Origin: Lachnospiraceae bacterium
GTDB lineage: Bacteria; Bacillota; Clostridia; Lachnospirales; Lachnospiraceae
Reading direction: 5' to 3'
NCBI GenBank assembly: GCA_910575565.1
Contig: CAJTFL010000002.1
Coordinates: 322,204-386,203 of the forward strand
DNA: 64,000 nucleotides
Under the pieces are notes generated by a model. The model saw nothing but the letters and a program-made list of their open reading frames with translations, was not told the DNA's origin and did no database searches. The translations under genes were made by a program, and so were the position numbers. Positions 16,444 through 26,049 of this stretch are shown one piece after another (position 1 is the stretch's first letter; each line of letters opens with the position of its first letter).

Positions 16444-17427
16444 TTATTCAGAAACCAGAAGAATATTTTCATAAAAATAAGACAGGATCTCCTCCGCGCT
16501 CCACCCGTCTTTTGCCTTCCGGTTGGCATCATGCTGGCTCATGCCGTATCCGTGTCCAATCCCCTTAACCACGGCCCGGATATTCCCCTCATAGTCCTCC
16601 AGCCGGAAATGAGAAGAGTTTAATCCCAAGGCATACCGGATCTCATCCCCGGTAAACTGGTAATTCCCAATCTGAACCAAGGTCACATACCCGGCCTCAT
16701 CCCGCTCCCCAATCTGGATTGTTTCCGGAACCTGATCCGCAGAAACAGGCCGCTCCCCCGGAATCTGGCTAATCTTCCTGGAAAATTCCTCCTTCGTCCA
16801 TTCCTCCATCTGCAGATAGCCCTCCGCCTCCAGATCCTTCGGACAATCCACGCTGGCAAAATACGGATGGCGCTCATCTCCCTTCCTGGTCTTCCCTGCG
16901 CTGCATCGGCTAAACCAAGGCTCAATGCATTCCCCCTGGTACTCCATCACCAGGCTGTTGGTATCCGCCACCGCCCCTTCTACCTTCCGGTAAAACTCCA
17001 TAAAATCCCTGGTTCCCCACAGCCGCTCCATCTGAGCCTGCTCCAAATAATCCATATCCAAAGCGGACTCCTGGATGCTGTCCTGCCCTCCCATCTGCCC
17101 ATAAATATACGTCCTGGCAATAATCGCCTGAGCCTTTAACGCCTCCGGCTCATAATCCGCAGGCATCTGCAAAGCCACCACCCCCACCAAATACTCCTCC
17201 ACATCCAAGACCTCCGGCTCCCTTTCCCCAGGAATCCCCGGAAGCTCCCCGCCCCCCGGCGATTCCTCAAACCGATCTAAAATCACCTGTTTCCCGCTTA
17301 AAAGCCCCGGACGCGCCGGCTCCAAAACCCCCTCCCTTCCCCCAATACTGCCTGTCCACCCTAATGTCACCACATACGGAAAACAGCAAGCCAAAGCCAG
17401 TCCCAAGCATCCCTTCTTCCAGTCCAT
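16444..17427 (-). CDS. spoIID: Stage II sporulation protein D (lytic transglycosylase)
   Basis: SpoIID cleaves peptidoglycan glycan strands during engulfment. Residues 1-25 form a signal anchor. The family core is clear: YLVGVVALQMPADYEPEALKA, then QAIIARTYIYGQ with the conserved region after the catalytic glutamate, and GIGHGYGMSQHDA near the C-terminus. Length is 327 residues from the ATG at 17427, which has GGGGAGG before it; an upstream ATG lacks a ribosome site. A sigma-E-like -10 lies 75 bases upstream. Confidence 0.88.
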   Translation of the reverse strand: MDWKKGCLGLALACCFPYVVTLGWTGSIGGREGVLEPARPGLLSGKQVILDRFEESPGGGELPGIPGEREPEVLDVEEYLVGVVALQMPADYEPEALKAQAIIARTYIYGQMGGQDSIQESALDMDYLEQAQMERLWGTRDFMEFYRKVEGAVADTNSLVMEYQGECIEPWFSRCSAGKTRKGDERHPYFASVDCPKDLEAEGYLQMEEWTKEEFSRKISQIPGERPVSADQVPETIQIGERDEAGYVTLVQIGNYQFTGDEIRYALGLNSSHFRLEDYEGNIRAVVKGIGHGYGMSQHDANRKAKDGWSAEEILSYFYENILLVSE

Positions 17428-17501
17428 AAAAAATGCCTCCCCATACTTAGCGCATACTTTGCCATTCGTTCCCACCAGAACACAATGCCCAAGCATACTC
17501 T

Positions 17502-17509
17502 AATGTATG
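17502..17509 (-). promoter_or_regulatory. Sigma-E-like -10 element upstream of spoIID
   Basis: CATACATT on the minus strand matches the sigma-E -10 consensus CATACANT, as expected for spoIID. A convincing -35 is not seen at 13-15 bases. In the rest of the 17428-17781 gap the only structure noted is a 10-bp direct repeat TTTACGGTCA at 17585 and 17610. Confidence 0.45.
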
Positions 17510-17781
17510 AGGAGACAATTCGCGTTATACATGATTATTTAGCAATTCTCTATCTTTTGTCTGGAAAATTTAATGCAAATGAAATTTACGGTCAGTTAAA
17601 TAAATGAATTTTACGGTCAATTGGATGGGTAAAGTTTATTCATGTAAAAATTCTGAAAGCGCGTTTTCGTGTGTACATCCACCATAGGCGGAAAACTCGT
17701 CAGCCTACGTGTCTTATCTAAACCAGCAAACTAATCGTAAGAAACGCAGCTACCATCTCAGGCAGTTTCCAAAAATCCCCT

Positions 17782-20265
17782 TTACTTCCTGCCCTTTACT
17801 TCCGGCTTCAGCTCCACCTTCACCTTCTCCAAGTGCCAGATATCCCGCACATACTCCTCGATGGTACGGTCAGAAGTAAACTTGCCGCTGCAGGCCACAT
17901 TTTTAATCGCAGCCTCAGCCCACCTGCTTTCATCCCGGTACGCCTTGTCAACTTTTTCGCAGGCCTCCGCATAGGAACGGAAATCCTTCAGGATAAAGTA
18001 GGTATCCGCCCGATCGCTGCTCTGGGTATTCAACAGGGAATTGTAAATCGGCCTGAACAGCTCCGAATCATTAGGCGAATAATAGCCGTTAATCAGCTGC
18101 ATCAGCACCCGGCGCACATCCTGGTCGCTGTTAAAGATATCCATAGGCACATAGCCGCCGTTATTCTCATAATTGATTACTTCATCGGAAGACATCCCGA
18201 AGATAAAGGCATTTTCCTCCCCTACTTCTTCCACGATCTCCACGTTTGCGCCATCCATGGTTCCCAGGGTCAAGGCTCCGTTTAACATAAATTTCATGTT
18301 GCCCGTGCCGGAGGCTTCCTTGGAAGCCGTGGAAATCTGCTCGCTCACATCGGCAGCCGCAAAAATAATCTCCGCGTTGCTTACCCGGTAATCCTCGATA
18401 AATACCACCTTGATCTTCCCGTTAATGCTCTTATCGTTATTGATCACATCCGCCACGGAATTAATCAGCTTGATGGTCAGCTTGGCAATCTTATACCCGG
18501 CAGCTGCCTTTGCGCCGAAAATAAACGTCCTGGGAACCATATCCATGTTGGGGTTATCCTTTAACTGGTTATACAAAAACATGACATGGAGGATATTCAT
18601 CAGCTGACGCTTATATTCATGGAGACGCTTTACCTGTACATCAAAGATGGAGCGGGGATCCACATCAATGCCGTTATACTCCTTGATGTATTTTGCCAGG
18701 CGGAGCTTGTTCTGGTACTTAATGTTCATAAACTCCTGCTGGCATTTCTTGTCGGAAGCGTAAACCTCCAGCTTCTTGATATGGGGCAGATTAGTAATCC
18801 ACTCATTCCCTATCTTGGACGTTACCCAGTCAGCCAGCAGCGGGTTCCCATGAAGGAGGAAACGCCTCTGGGTAATGCCGTTGGTCTTATTGTTAAACTT
18901 CTCCGGATACATCTGGTAGAAGGACTTTAACTCCTGGTTCTTTAAGATCTCCGTGTGAAGCCTTGCCACGCCGTTTACGGAAAAGCTTCCGGCGATGGCC
19001 AGATGAGCCATCTTTACCTGGCCGTCATAAACAATGGCCATCTTCCGTACCTTCTCCTGATCCCCCGGGAACTTCGCCTGGATCTCCGCGATAAACCGGC
19101 GGTTAATCTCCTCCACGATCTGGTAGATACGGGGAAGGAGCCTGGAAAACAGCTCGATAGGCCACTTCTCCAAAGCCTCTGCCATAATGGTATGGTTCGT
19201 ATAAGCACACGTCTTGGTGGTAACAGCCCACGCCTCTTCCCAATCCAGCTGGTAATCATCCAGCAGGATCCGCATCAATTCCGCTACCGCTACCGTGGGA
19301 TGGGTATCGTTTAACTGGAACACTACCTTCTCATGGAACTTGCGCACGTCGTCATGCTTTTCCATGTATTTTGCCACCGCGCGCTGCACGCTGGCAGAGA
19401 TGAAGAAATACTGCTGCTTTAAGCGCAGCTCCTTTCCTGCATAGTGGTTGTCATTGGGATAAAGCACCTCGCAGATGTTCCTTGCCAGGTTCTCCTGCTC
19501 CACCGCCTTCTGGTAATCACCCTTGTCAAAGGCATCTAAGCGGAAGGTGTTAATCGGCTGGGCATCCCATACGCGAAGGGTATTTACCACGTTATTGCCA
19601 TAGCCTACGATGGGCATATCATAGGGAACCGCCAGGACGGACTGATAGCCCTCCTGGATGAAATTATTCCGCTTGCCGTCCCACTCAGCCCTTACGTAGC
19701 CGCCGAATTTCACTTCCATGGAATACTCGGAGCGGCGCACCTCAAAGGGATTCCCGTCCTTTAACCATTCATCCGGCACTTCCACCTGGAAGCCTTTTTC
19801 GATCTTCTGCTTAAACATCCCGTAATGGTAACGGATGCCGCAGCCATAAGCCGGATAGTTTAAGGTAGCCAGGGAATCTAAGAAACAGGCAGCCAGGCGG
19901 CCAAGGCCTCCGTTGCCTAAAGCTGCATCCGGCTCCTGATCCTCGATCAGGTTTAAGTCAAAGCCCAGCTCATCCAAAGCTTCCCGGATCTCCTTGTAAG
20001 CCCCGATGTTGATCATATTGTTGCCCAGGGCGCGGCCCATCAGAAACTCCATGGACAGATAGTAAACCGTCTTGGCATCCTGCTTTTCATACTCTTTATG
20101 GGTGGCAATCCACTTATCAATGATCGTGTCCTTCACGGCATAGGCCACGGCATGGAATACCTGGGCCGGGGTGGCCTCATCGATGGTTTTGCGGAATTGG
20201 CTCCTTACATTATCTCTGACAGACTGCTTAAACGCTTCCTTATCAAATCCACTTTCTTTCCTCAT
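17782..20265 (-). CDS. glgP: Glycogen/starch phosphorylase
   Basis: GT35 enzyme releasing glucose 1-phosphate from alpha-1,4-glucans, with pyridoxal phosphate on the lysine in SGTGNMKFMLNGALTLG. Length of 827 residues is normal. Other family marks are YYLSMEFLMGRAL, ALGNGGLGRLAACFLDS and VFQLNDTHPTVAVAELMR. The ATG has AGGAGG about nine bases before it. It lies 38 bases downstream of ileS on the same strand, so it may be cotranscribed from the T-box promoter, an unusual link between amino-acid charging and glycogen use. Confidence 0.95.
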   Translation of the reverse strand: MRKESGFDKEAFKQSVRDNVRSQFRKTIDEATPAQVFHAVAYAVKDTIIDKWIATHKEYEKQDAKTVYYLSMEFLMGRALGNNMINIGAYKEIREALDELGFDLNLIEDQEPDAALGNGGLGRLAACFLDSLATLNYPAYGCGIRYHYGMFKQKIEKGFQVEVPDEWLKDGNPFEVRRSEYSMEVKFGGYVRAEWDGKRNNFIQEGYQSVLAVPYDMPIVGYGNNVVNTLRVWDAQPINTFRLDAFDKGDYQKAVEQENLARNICEVLYPNDNHYAGKELRLKQQYFFISASVQRAVAKYMEKHDDVRKFHEKVVFQLNDTHPTVAVAELMRILLDDYQLDWEEAWAVTTKTCAYTNHTIMAEALEKWPIELFSRLLPRIYQIVEEINRRFIAEIQAKFPGDQEKVRKMAIVYDGQVKMAHLAIAGSFSVNGVARLHTEILKNQELKSFYQMYPEKFNNKTNGITQRRFLLHGNPLLADWVTSKIGNEWITNLPHIKKLEVYASDKKCQQEFMNIKYQNKLRLAKYIKEYNGIDVDPRSIFDVQVKRLHEYKRQLMNILHVMFLYNQLKDNPNMDMVPRTFIFGAKAAAGYKIAKLTIKLINSVADVINNDKSINGKIKVVFIEDYRVSNAEIIFAAADVSEQISTASKEASGTGNMKFMLNGALTLGTMDGANVEIVEEVGEENAFIFGMSSDEVINYENNGGYVPMDIFNSDQDVRRVLMQLINGYYSPNDSELFRPIYNSLLNTQSSDRADTYFILKDFRSYAEACEKVDKAYRDESRWAEAAIKNVACSGKFTSDRTIEEYVRDIWHLEKVKVELKPEVKGRK

Positions 20266-20303
20266 GTCTTTTCCTCCTCGTTTCGGATATTGATTGTTTT
20301 GAT

Positions 20304-23300
20304 TTATGCTTTCGTAACGCCAAGGGTTACGTTTTCGCCGTTAATATTCCACTCTTTCACAAAGACAGGGTTGACCCCTGGCTGGCTGGCCTTCTGCCTG
20401 GCGGCCTCCAAAGCTTCCTGCCCTACTTCCACGGAATCTGCCAGCACTTCCCTGCCGATTTCCCCTGCGTTAGCCTCCAGGATTTTCGCCGGCTGGCCAT
20501 CCTCATCCGCCATATATGCCCGGATATGATCCGTTACCTCAAAGCCGGACTCCTTGCGCATGGTCTGGATCTTGCTGATCAGCTCCCGGACAAATCCCTC
20601 CTCAATCAGATCCGGGGTCAGGTTCGTATCCAGCACTACCGCGGCGTAATTATCCTCTTCCGTTACGAAGCCTTCTTTCTTTGCCACGTCAATCAGCAGC
20701 TCATCCTTGGTCAGCGCTGCCTCCCCGCCGTCTAAGGAAAGGGGCAGGGAACCCGTCTCGTTTAAGGCATCCATGGCTTTATTCCCGTCCACGGCTGCCA
20801 AGGCTGCCCGGATCTTCCCCACCAGCTTGCCGTATTTCGGCCCCACAATCTCTAACCGCGGCCTAAAGGTGTAAGTAGCAAACTCCCGCACATCCTCCGT
20901 AAATTCCACCTGCTTCACATTCAGCTCATCCCGGATGATTTCCACATAGTACTCCGACAGCTTATGGCCTGCCTTCACATACATCCGGCCAATAGGCTGG
21001 CGGTTCTTGATATTCGCCGTATTTCTGGCCGCCCGGCCCATGACCACCAGCTTTAACACTTCATCCATATCCGCTTCCAGCTGGCTGTCAATCATAGACT
21101 CATCCACCGCCGGGAAATCGCACAAATGGACGCTTTCCGGGGCATCCTGAGCAATGCTCCTTACCAGGTTCTGGTAAATCTCCTCCGCCATAAAGGGAAT
21201 CATCGGAGCCGCCGCCTTCGCCGTAGCCACCAGGGCGGTATACAAGGTTTCGTAAGCGTTAATCTTATCCTGCTCCATCCCCTTCGCCCAGAAACGTTCC
21301 CGGCTCCTCCTTACGTACCAGTTGCTCATATCATCCACAAAGGACTGGAGCGCCTTGGCCGCCTCGGGGATCTGGTAATTAGCCAGACACTGATCCACGG
21401 CCTTTACCATGGAATTCATCTTGCTTAACAGCCACTTATCCATCACCGTAAGCTTATCATATTCCAACGCATACTTTGTGGCGTCAAACCCATCAATATT
21501 CCCATACAGCACGAAAAATGCATACGTGTTCCATAGGGTTCCCATAAACTTCCGCTGGCCTTCCATTACGGCCTTCCCATGGAACCGGTTAGGCAGCCAG
21601 GGCGCGGAATTAATATAGAAATACCAGCGGATGGCATCCGCCCCGTAGGTCTTTAAGGCATCAAAGGGATCCACCGCATTCCCCTTAGACTTGCTCATCT
21701 TCTGCCCATTCTCATCCTGCACATGACCCATAACGATTACATTCTCATAGGGAGCCTTGTTAAACAGCAGGGTAGATTCCGCCAGAAGGGAATAAAACCA
21801 TCCCCTGGTCTGATCCACCGCCTCGGAGATAAACTGAGCCGGGAACTGGGACTCAAATAATTCCTTATTCTCGAAAGGATAATGGTGCTGGGCAAAGGGC
21901 ATGGCTCCGGAATCAAACCAGCAGTCGATTACCTCCGGCACGCGGTGCATTTCCTTACCGCACTTAGGGCAGGTAATCACCACGTCATCGATAAAGGGAC
22001 GGTGCAGCTCCACCTCCAGCCCTTTCTCCGATGCGTCCATCTCCTTGGCATATTTCCTTGCCACCTGCTCATAATTCGGGCTCATGGCACGCAGCTCGGC
22101 CCTGCTTCCCACGGAATGCATATGGCCGCACTCACATTCCCAGATATTTAAGGGCGTCCCCCAGTAACGGTTCCTGGAAATGCCCCAATCCTGGATATTT
22201 TCCAGCCAGTCCCCGAAACGCCCCTTGCCGATGCTTTCCGGGATCCAGTTAATGGTATTATTATTGCGGATCAGATCCTCTTTTACCGCCGTCATCTTAA
22301 TGAACCAGGACTCCCTGGCATAATAAATCAAAGGCGTCTGGCAGCGCCAGCAGTGGGGATAGCTGTGCTCAAACTTAGGCGCAGAAAACAGAAGGCCTTT
22401 CTTATCCAGATCCTTTAAGATCTCCGGATCCGCCGTCTTGCAGAACATCCCCGCGTAAGGGGTTTCCGCCGTCATCTCACCTTTGCCGTCCACTAACTGA
22501 ACGAAGGGCAGATCGTATTTACGGCCCACGTTGGCATCATCCTCACCGAAGGCCGGGGCGATATGCACCACGCCAGTACCGTCGGTCAAGGTGACATAAC
22601 TGTCACAAGTTACGTAGAATGCCCTCTTGCCCTGCTTTTCACAGGTTGCCGCCCCACAGTCAAAGAGAGGCTCATACTCCTTATACTCCAAATCCTTCCC
22701 CGTATAGGTTTCCAGGATTTGCACATCCTCTCCCAGCACCGTGCCCGCCAGGGCCTTCGCCAGGTAATACGTATAGCCGTCCCCCGTCTTTACCTTAACG
22801 TACTCCTCCACCGGGTTTACGCACAAGGCCACATTGGAAGGCAGGGTCCAGGGCGTGGTGGTCCATGCCAGGATATAGGCATCCTCGCCTTTTACCTTAA
22901 ACCGGGCAATGGCGGAGCGCTCCTTAATATCCTTATACCCTTGGGCTACCTCGTGGGAGGAAAGGGGCGTGCCGCACCGGGGACAGTAAGGCACGATCTT
23001 AAAGCCTTTATATAAAAGGCCTTTGTCCCAGATCTCCTTTAAGGCCCACCATTCAGATTCGATATAGTCGTCATGATACGTCACGTAAGGATTATCCATA
23101 TCCGCCCAGAAGCCCACGGTGGCGGAAAAATCCTCCCACATCCCCTTATAGCGCCAAACGCTTTCCTTGCAGTGGCCGATAAAGGGCTCCAGGCCGTACT
23201 CCTCAATCTGCTCCTTGCCGTCTAAGCCCAGCTTCTTCTCCACCTCCAGCTCCACCGGGAGGCCGTGGGTATCCCATCCCGCTTTCCGGGGAACCATGTA

Positions 23301-23549
23301 GCCCTTCATGGTGCGGTAGCGGGGGATCATGTCCTTAATTACCCTGGTCAATACGTGGCCAATATGAGGCTTGCCGTTAGCCGTAGGCGGCCCGTCATAA
23401 AATACGTAAGGCTCTCCCTTGGCACGGCTTTCAATGCTCTTTTCAAAAATCTTGTTTTCGCGCCAGAACTTCTCTACTTCTTTTTCCCGCTCCACAAACT
23501 TTAAGTCCGTGGGTACTTTCTGATACACCATCTTCGTCGTGTCAGACAT
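20304..23549 (-). CDS. ileS: Isoleucyl-tRNA synthetase
   Basis: Class I synthetase of about 1081 residues charging tRNA-Ile. The HIGH motif is in GKPHIGHV and KMSKS in GQKMSKSKGNAVDPF. The CP1 editing region contains AWTTTPWTLPSN. The length and C-terminal domain resemble the longer IleS2-type enzymes, which are often less sensitive to mupirocin; this is inferred from length. The start at 23549 follows GGAGGAAGAAAGGA; the longer frame begins inside the T-box leader. Expression is controlled by the T-box at 23582-23830. Confidence 0.95.
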   Translation of the reverse strand: MSDTTKMVYQKVPTDLKFVEREKEVEKFWRENKIFEKSIESRAKGEPYVFYDGPPTANGKPHIGHVLTRVIKDMIPRYRTMKGYMVPRKAGWDTHGLPVELEVEKKLGLDGKEQIEEYGLEPFIGHCKESVWRYKGMWEDFSATVGFWADMDNPYVTYHDDYIESEWWALKEIWDKGLLYKGFKIVPYCPRCGTPLSSHEVAQGYKDIKERSAIARFKVKGEDAYILAWTTTPWTLPSNVALCVNPVEEYVKVKTGDGYTYYLAKALAGTVLGEDVQILETYTGKDLEYKEYEPLFDCGAATCEKQGKRAFYVTCDSYVTLTDGTGVVHIAPAFGEDDANVGRKYDLPFVQLVDGKGEMTAETPYAGMFCKTADPEILKDLDKKGLLFSAPKFEHSYPHCWRCQTPLIYYARESWFIKMTAVKEDLIRNNNTINWIPESIGKGRFGDWLENIQDWGISRNRYWGTPLNIWECECGHMHSVGSRAELRAMSPNYEQVARKYAKEMDASEKGLEVELHRPFIDDVVITCPKCGKEMHRVPEVIDCWFDSGAMPFAQHHYPFENKELFESQFPAQFISEAVDQTRGWFYSLLAESTLLFNKAPYENVIVMGHVQDENGQKMSKSKGNAVDPFDALKTYGADAIRWYFYINSAPWLPNRFHGKAVMEGQRKFMGTLWNTYAFFVLYGNIDGFDATKYALEYDKLTVMDKWLLSKMNSMVKAVDQCLANYQIPEAAKALQSFVDDMSNWYVRRSRERFWAKGMEQDKINAYETLYTALVATAKAAAPMIPFMAEEIYQNLVRSIAQDAPESVHLCDFPAVDESMIDSQLEADMDEVLKLVVMGRAARNTANIKNRQPIGRMYVKAGHKLSEYYVEIIRDELNVKQVEFTEDVREFATYTFRPRLEIVGPKYGKLVGKIRAALAAVDGNKAMDALNETGSLPLSLDGGEAALTKDELLIDVAKKEGFVTEEDNYAAVVLDTNLTPDLIEEGFVRELISKIQTMRKESGFEVTDHIRAYMADEDGQPAKILEANAGEIGREVLADSVEVGQEALEAARQKASQPGVNPVFVKEWNINGENVTLGVTKA

Positions 23550-23581
23550 TCCTTTCTTCCTCCATTTCCTGGGGATATGAT

Positions 23582-23830
23582 AAAGAAAGGCTTCCATCCT
23601 GCAACAGGACGAAAGCCGCTTCGTTATACCACCCATTACTGCATACAACCATATGAGTTCCCGGTAACGTGAGAAATCCGTCCCGGCTTACCAGGTTTGC
23701 CCGCGGAAAAACCGCCAACCCTTCAGCCAGGCAGCTCCGGAGTGATCTTGGGAACGTCCCTACTTGCACCAGGTTTCCACCAGCCCCGGCTCTCTATGCC
23801 TTTTGGCACGTCCTACTGTCTCCATCAGCG
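23582..23830 (-). promoter_or_regulatory. T-box leader of ileS (Ile specifier)
   Basis: On the minus strand a stem I with the AGAGAG element and GGTGGAAACC region is followed by the specifier ATC (23744-23746), an Ile codon, in the expected position before the closing strand of stem I. The T-box (GGGTGGTATAACG, 23622-23634) contains TGGT to pair with the ACCA end of tRNA-Ile. A terminator (GGCTTTCGTCCTG with CAGGATGGAAGCC, then TTTCTTT) follows at 23582-23617. Uncharged tRNA-Ile should favour antitermination. The region between the leader and 23967 is pyrimidine-rich without a gene. Confidence 0.9.
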
Positions 23831-23966
23831 CCTTTTTGCCTATTTCCTTGCCTTTGCTTGCTTTCCAGCTTTTCACTTTTGCTTTTCTGCTTTTCGCTAA
23901 CATTATAAAGGAAGTCATGGGAAAAAGTCAAGGCTTTGCAAGGCATTTGGCCATTTGCCTATCCCT

Positions 23967-24107
23967 TTACTCTTTTTCATCCGACTTTTTGTCAGACTTT
24001 TTACCGGATTTCTTGTTAAGCACCGCCTTAATCACCACAAACGCCGCCACTGCGTAAAAGGCAACGTTTATCCCTATCTTAAATAAGTCATACATTTCCT
24101 GTTTCAT
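23967..24107 (-). CDS. Small membrane protein (46 aa)
   Basis: A short gene with GGGAGG before the ATG. The product starts MKQEMYDLFK, has one hydrophobic segment (INVAFYAVAAFVVIKAVL) and ends in a Lys/Asp/Ser-rich tail with two KKSD repeats. The arrangement resembles small single-helix proteins that modulate a membrane partner. It lies between the tatD-like gene and the ileS T-box on the same strand. No family recognised. Confidence 0.6.
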   Translation of the reverse strand: MKQEMYDLFKIGINVAFYAVAAFVVIKAVLNKKSGKKSDKKSDEKE

Positions 24108-24239
24108 CCCTTGAGCCTCCCTTCACTCTGTACCAGCTGTTCGATAAGTGTTTAATCTCTGTTTGATAAGTGCTTGATGTCCATTTAATAAATGCTTGAT
24201 GTCTGTTTGATATTTGCATCTTTGCTTTTGTGAATTTCC

Positions 24240-25238
24240 TTAATTATAAGGAGCTTTCTGGAAAAAGTCAAGGGCGAACAAGGAACCTAAAAATCCATAA
24301 ACAAGATTATTCCAGCATCTCCTTCCCGCCTCTTCATAAGATATCCGGCGAAGCTTTGCTACGGTGCTCAATGTATGGGAAAGCGCTGACATTACGCTCA
24401 TCTTCCTGTCCTCCGCCCATCCTTTGCCCAAACATTTCCGCTCCCCGGCCATTCGCCGCTCTTTTACAATGCATTCCGTTTCCCCGGCTAACCGCCGCTC
24501 TTTTACGACGAATTCCGCTTCCCCGGCTAACTGCCGCTCTTTTACGCCGCATTCCGCTTTTTCCGCCCCTAACGCCTTCAGCCCTTCCTCCCAGGCCCAT
24601 TTTACAGAATTAAGACCATCGGTTTCCACCAGAAGCCGGTCTGCAGGGACATTTGCCGCTATCTGCTGCACCGCAGGATTCCACCATACATCGGGGCCGA
24701 TGGAAAAATAGCAGTCCTGTGCCAGAAATTCCTCCGGGTAACGGCCGCAGGAGTACCAGTGAACCAGATATCGGTTGGGAAACTCCTTAATAATCCCGGA
24801 AATCCGCTCCTCCTGCCCTTTGGTATGGAGAATCACCGGCTTTCCCGCCTGATGGGCCATCCTCAGCTGCCGGCGAAACACCTGCTCCTGAATCTTTAGC
24901 GGCGTCTGGCACCATACGCTGTCCATGCCGATCTCGCCGATAACCGGACACTGCTCCATCCACTCCGTCAGTTCCTCCACCTGATATTCTGCCCCATACC
25001 AGGGATGAAGGCCGCAGGTGGGAATCACGTGCCTTCCCCTCATTTTTACCGCCCTTTCCGCCTCCCGGGGCGTAGAGCCGCATACCAGGCTTAAAATTCC
25101 CGTCTCCTCCCGCTCCCGCTGCTCTTCCCAGGTTCCTATATGGGTATGCGCATCCGTAAAGCCCCAGTTGTCCCCCATATCCGCCACGCCTCCGTCTTGC
25201 CTATAATCCATCACATCTCCGTTTTTCCCATAATCCAT
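24240..25238 (-). CDS. TatD-family metal-dependent hydrolase with repeat insertion
   Basis: Amidohydrolase-fold protein related to TatD. Metal ligands appear as DAHTHIG (HxH), GEIGMD (E), VILHTKGQ (H), LVHWYS (H) and LVETDGL (D). The ATG at 25238 overlaps the stop of the ABC ATPase (TGATG), implying translational coupling; the N-terminus before MGDNWGFTD is made of DYG-type repeats. Between VETDGL and the C-terminal helix lies an insertion of three 13-residue repeats (VKERRLAGE-like). As the last gene of a TPP-riboswitch operon it may process an imported pyrimidine precursor, by analogy with YlmB in Bacillus; this is inference. Confidence 0.75.
   Translation of the reverse strand: MDYGKNGDVMDYRQDGGVADMGDNWGFTDAHTHIGTWEEQREREETGILSLVCGSTPREAERAVKMRGRHVIPTCGLHPWYGAEYQVEELTEWMEQCPVIGEIGMDSVWCQTPLKIQEQVFRRQLRMAHQAGKPVILHTKGQEERISGIIKEFPNRYLVHWYSCGRYPEEFLAQDCYFSIGPDVWWNPAVQQIAANVPADRLLVETDGLNSVKWAWEEGLKALGAEKAECGVKERQLAGEAEFVVKERRLAGETECIVKERRMAGERKCLGKGWAEDRKMSVMSALSHTLSTVAKLRRISYEEAGRRCWNNLVYGFLGSLFALDFFQKAPYN
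24443..24559 (-). repeat. Three 39-bp tandem repeats inside tatD-like gene
   Basis: Units starting CCCCGG at 24443, 24482 and 24521 are in frame and encode 13-residue VKER-x-x-AGE repeats. They vary slightly, so they are not a recent slip. Confidence 0.75.
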
Positions 25239-25975
25239 CACGCCTTTGTCTCCCCCATAATCTGCCGGTGAAGCGCTCTTCGCAATTCTCCCTGCCCATA
25301 CAGCCATTCCCTTGTCCGCCCCTTCTCTTCTATGGCGATCTCGCCGGTAATCCGCGCCGGCGACTGGCCAAGGATCAAAATCCTGTCGGAAAGGTAAATG
25401 GCTTCATCCATATCATGCGTTACCAGAAGCACCGTCCTGTTCAGCCGTTTCCGCATGGAAAGAAGCCAGTCCTGCATTTCCCCCCTAGTGATCACATCCA
25501 AAGCCCCAAAGGGCTCATCCAGCAGCAGAATGTCCGCCTGGCACAGAGCCGTCCTTAGAAACGCGGCCCGCTGCCGCATCCCCCCTGATAATTGAGCCGG
25601 GTATTTATCCTCATATCCGTCCAAGCCAAACAGGGAAAAATTCTCCTTGGCTTCCCGGCGCATAACCTCCGCCGATCCGTGGATCCGCCCGTAAAGGCAC
25701 ACATTCTCCAAAATGGTTTTCCAGGGAAACAAAAGATCATTCTGGGGCATATAGGCAAATTTCTCCGATATCCCGCGTATTGCCTGGCCATCCACGGCCA
25801 TCCCGCCGCCCTCCGGCTTTAAAACTCCGGTAAGAAGCTTTAAAATCGTGGATTTTCCGCTCCCTGAAGCCCCCAGCAGGCTTACGAATTCCCCTTCCTT
25901 CACCGAAAAATCTATCCCGTCCAGTATTTTTTTCTCTTCATAAGAAAATGCCAGCCCCTGCACCTGTAATTTCAT
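25238..25975 (-). CDS. thiZ: ABC transporter ATPase (ThiZ-like)
   Basis: Nucleotide-binding subunit of a nitrate/sulfonate/pyrimidine-type importer. Walker A is GASGSGKST, Q-loop MPQNDLLFPW, signature LSGGMRQR, Walker B ILLLDEPFGALD and H-loop VTHDMDEA. The start at 25975 follows AGGAGG with six-base spacing; an upstream ATG at 26011 has no ribosome site. It couples to the permease at 27525 and the binding protein at 26050. The TPP riboswitch upstream assigns the system to thiamine precursor uptake. Confidence 0.88.
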   Translation of the reverse strand: MKLQVQGLAFSYEEKKILDGIDFSVKEGEFVSLLGASGSGKSTILKLLTGVLKPEGGGMAVDGQAIRGISEKFAYMPQNDLLFPWKTILENVCLYGRIHGSAEVMRREAKENFSLFGLDGYEDKYPAQLSGGMRQRAAFLRTALCQADILLLDEPFGALDVITRGEMQDWLLSMRKRLNRTVLLVTHDMDEAIYLSDRILILGQSPARITGEIAIEEKGRTREWLYGQGELRRALHRQIMGETKA

Positions 25976-26049
25976 CCGCTGCCTCCTGTAACCACTCCAT
26001 AGTTCGTACACGCTTTTAAATTTTCAAACACACACTAGCGTAGCGACAC

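Noticed and set aside
17585-17619. Two TTTACGGTCA repeats as an operator
   Set aside because: Only two short copies in an AT-rich gap with no associated promoter; kept as a note only.
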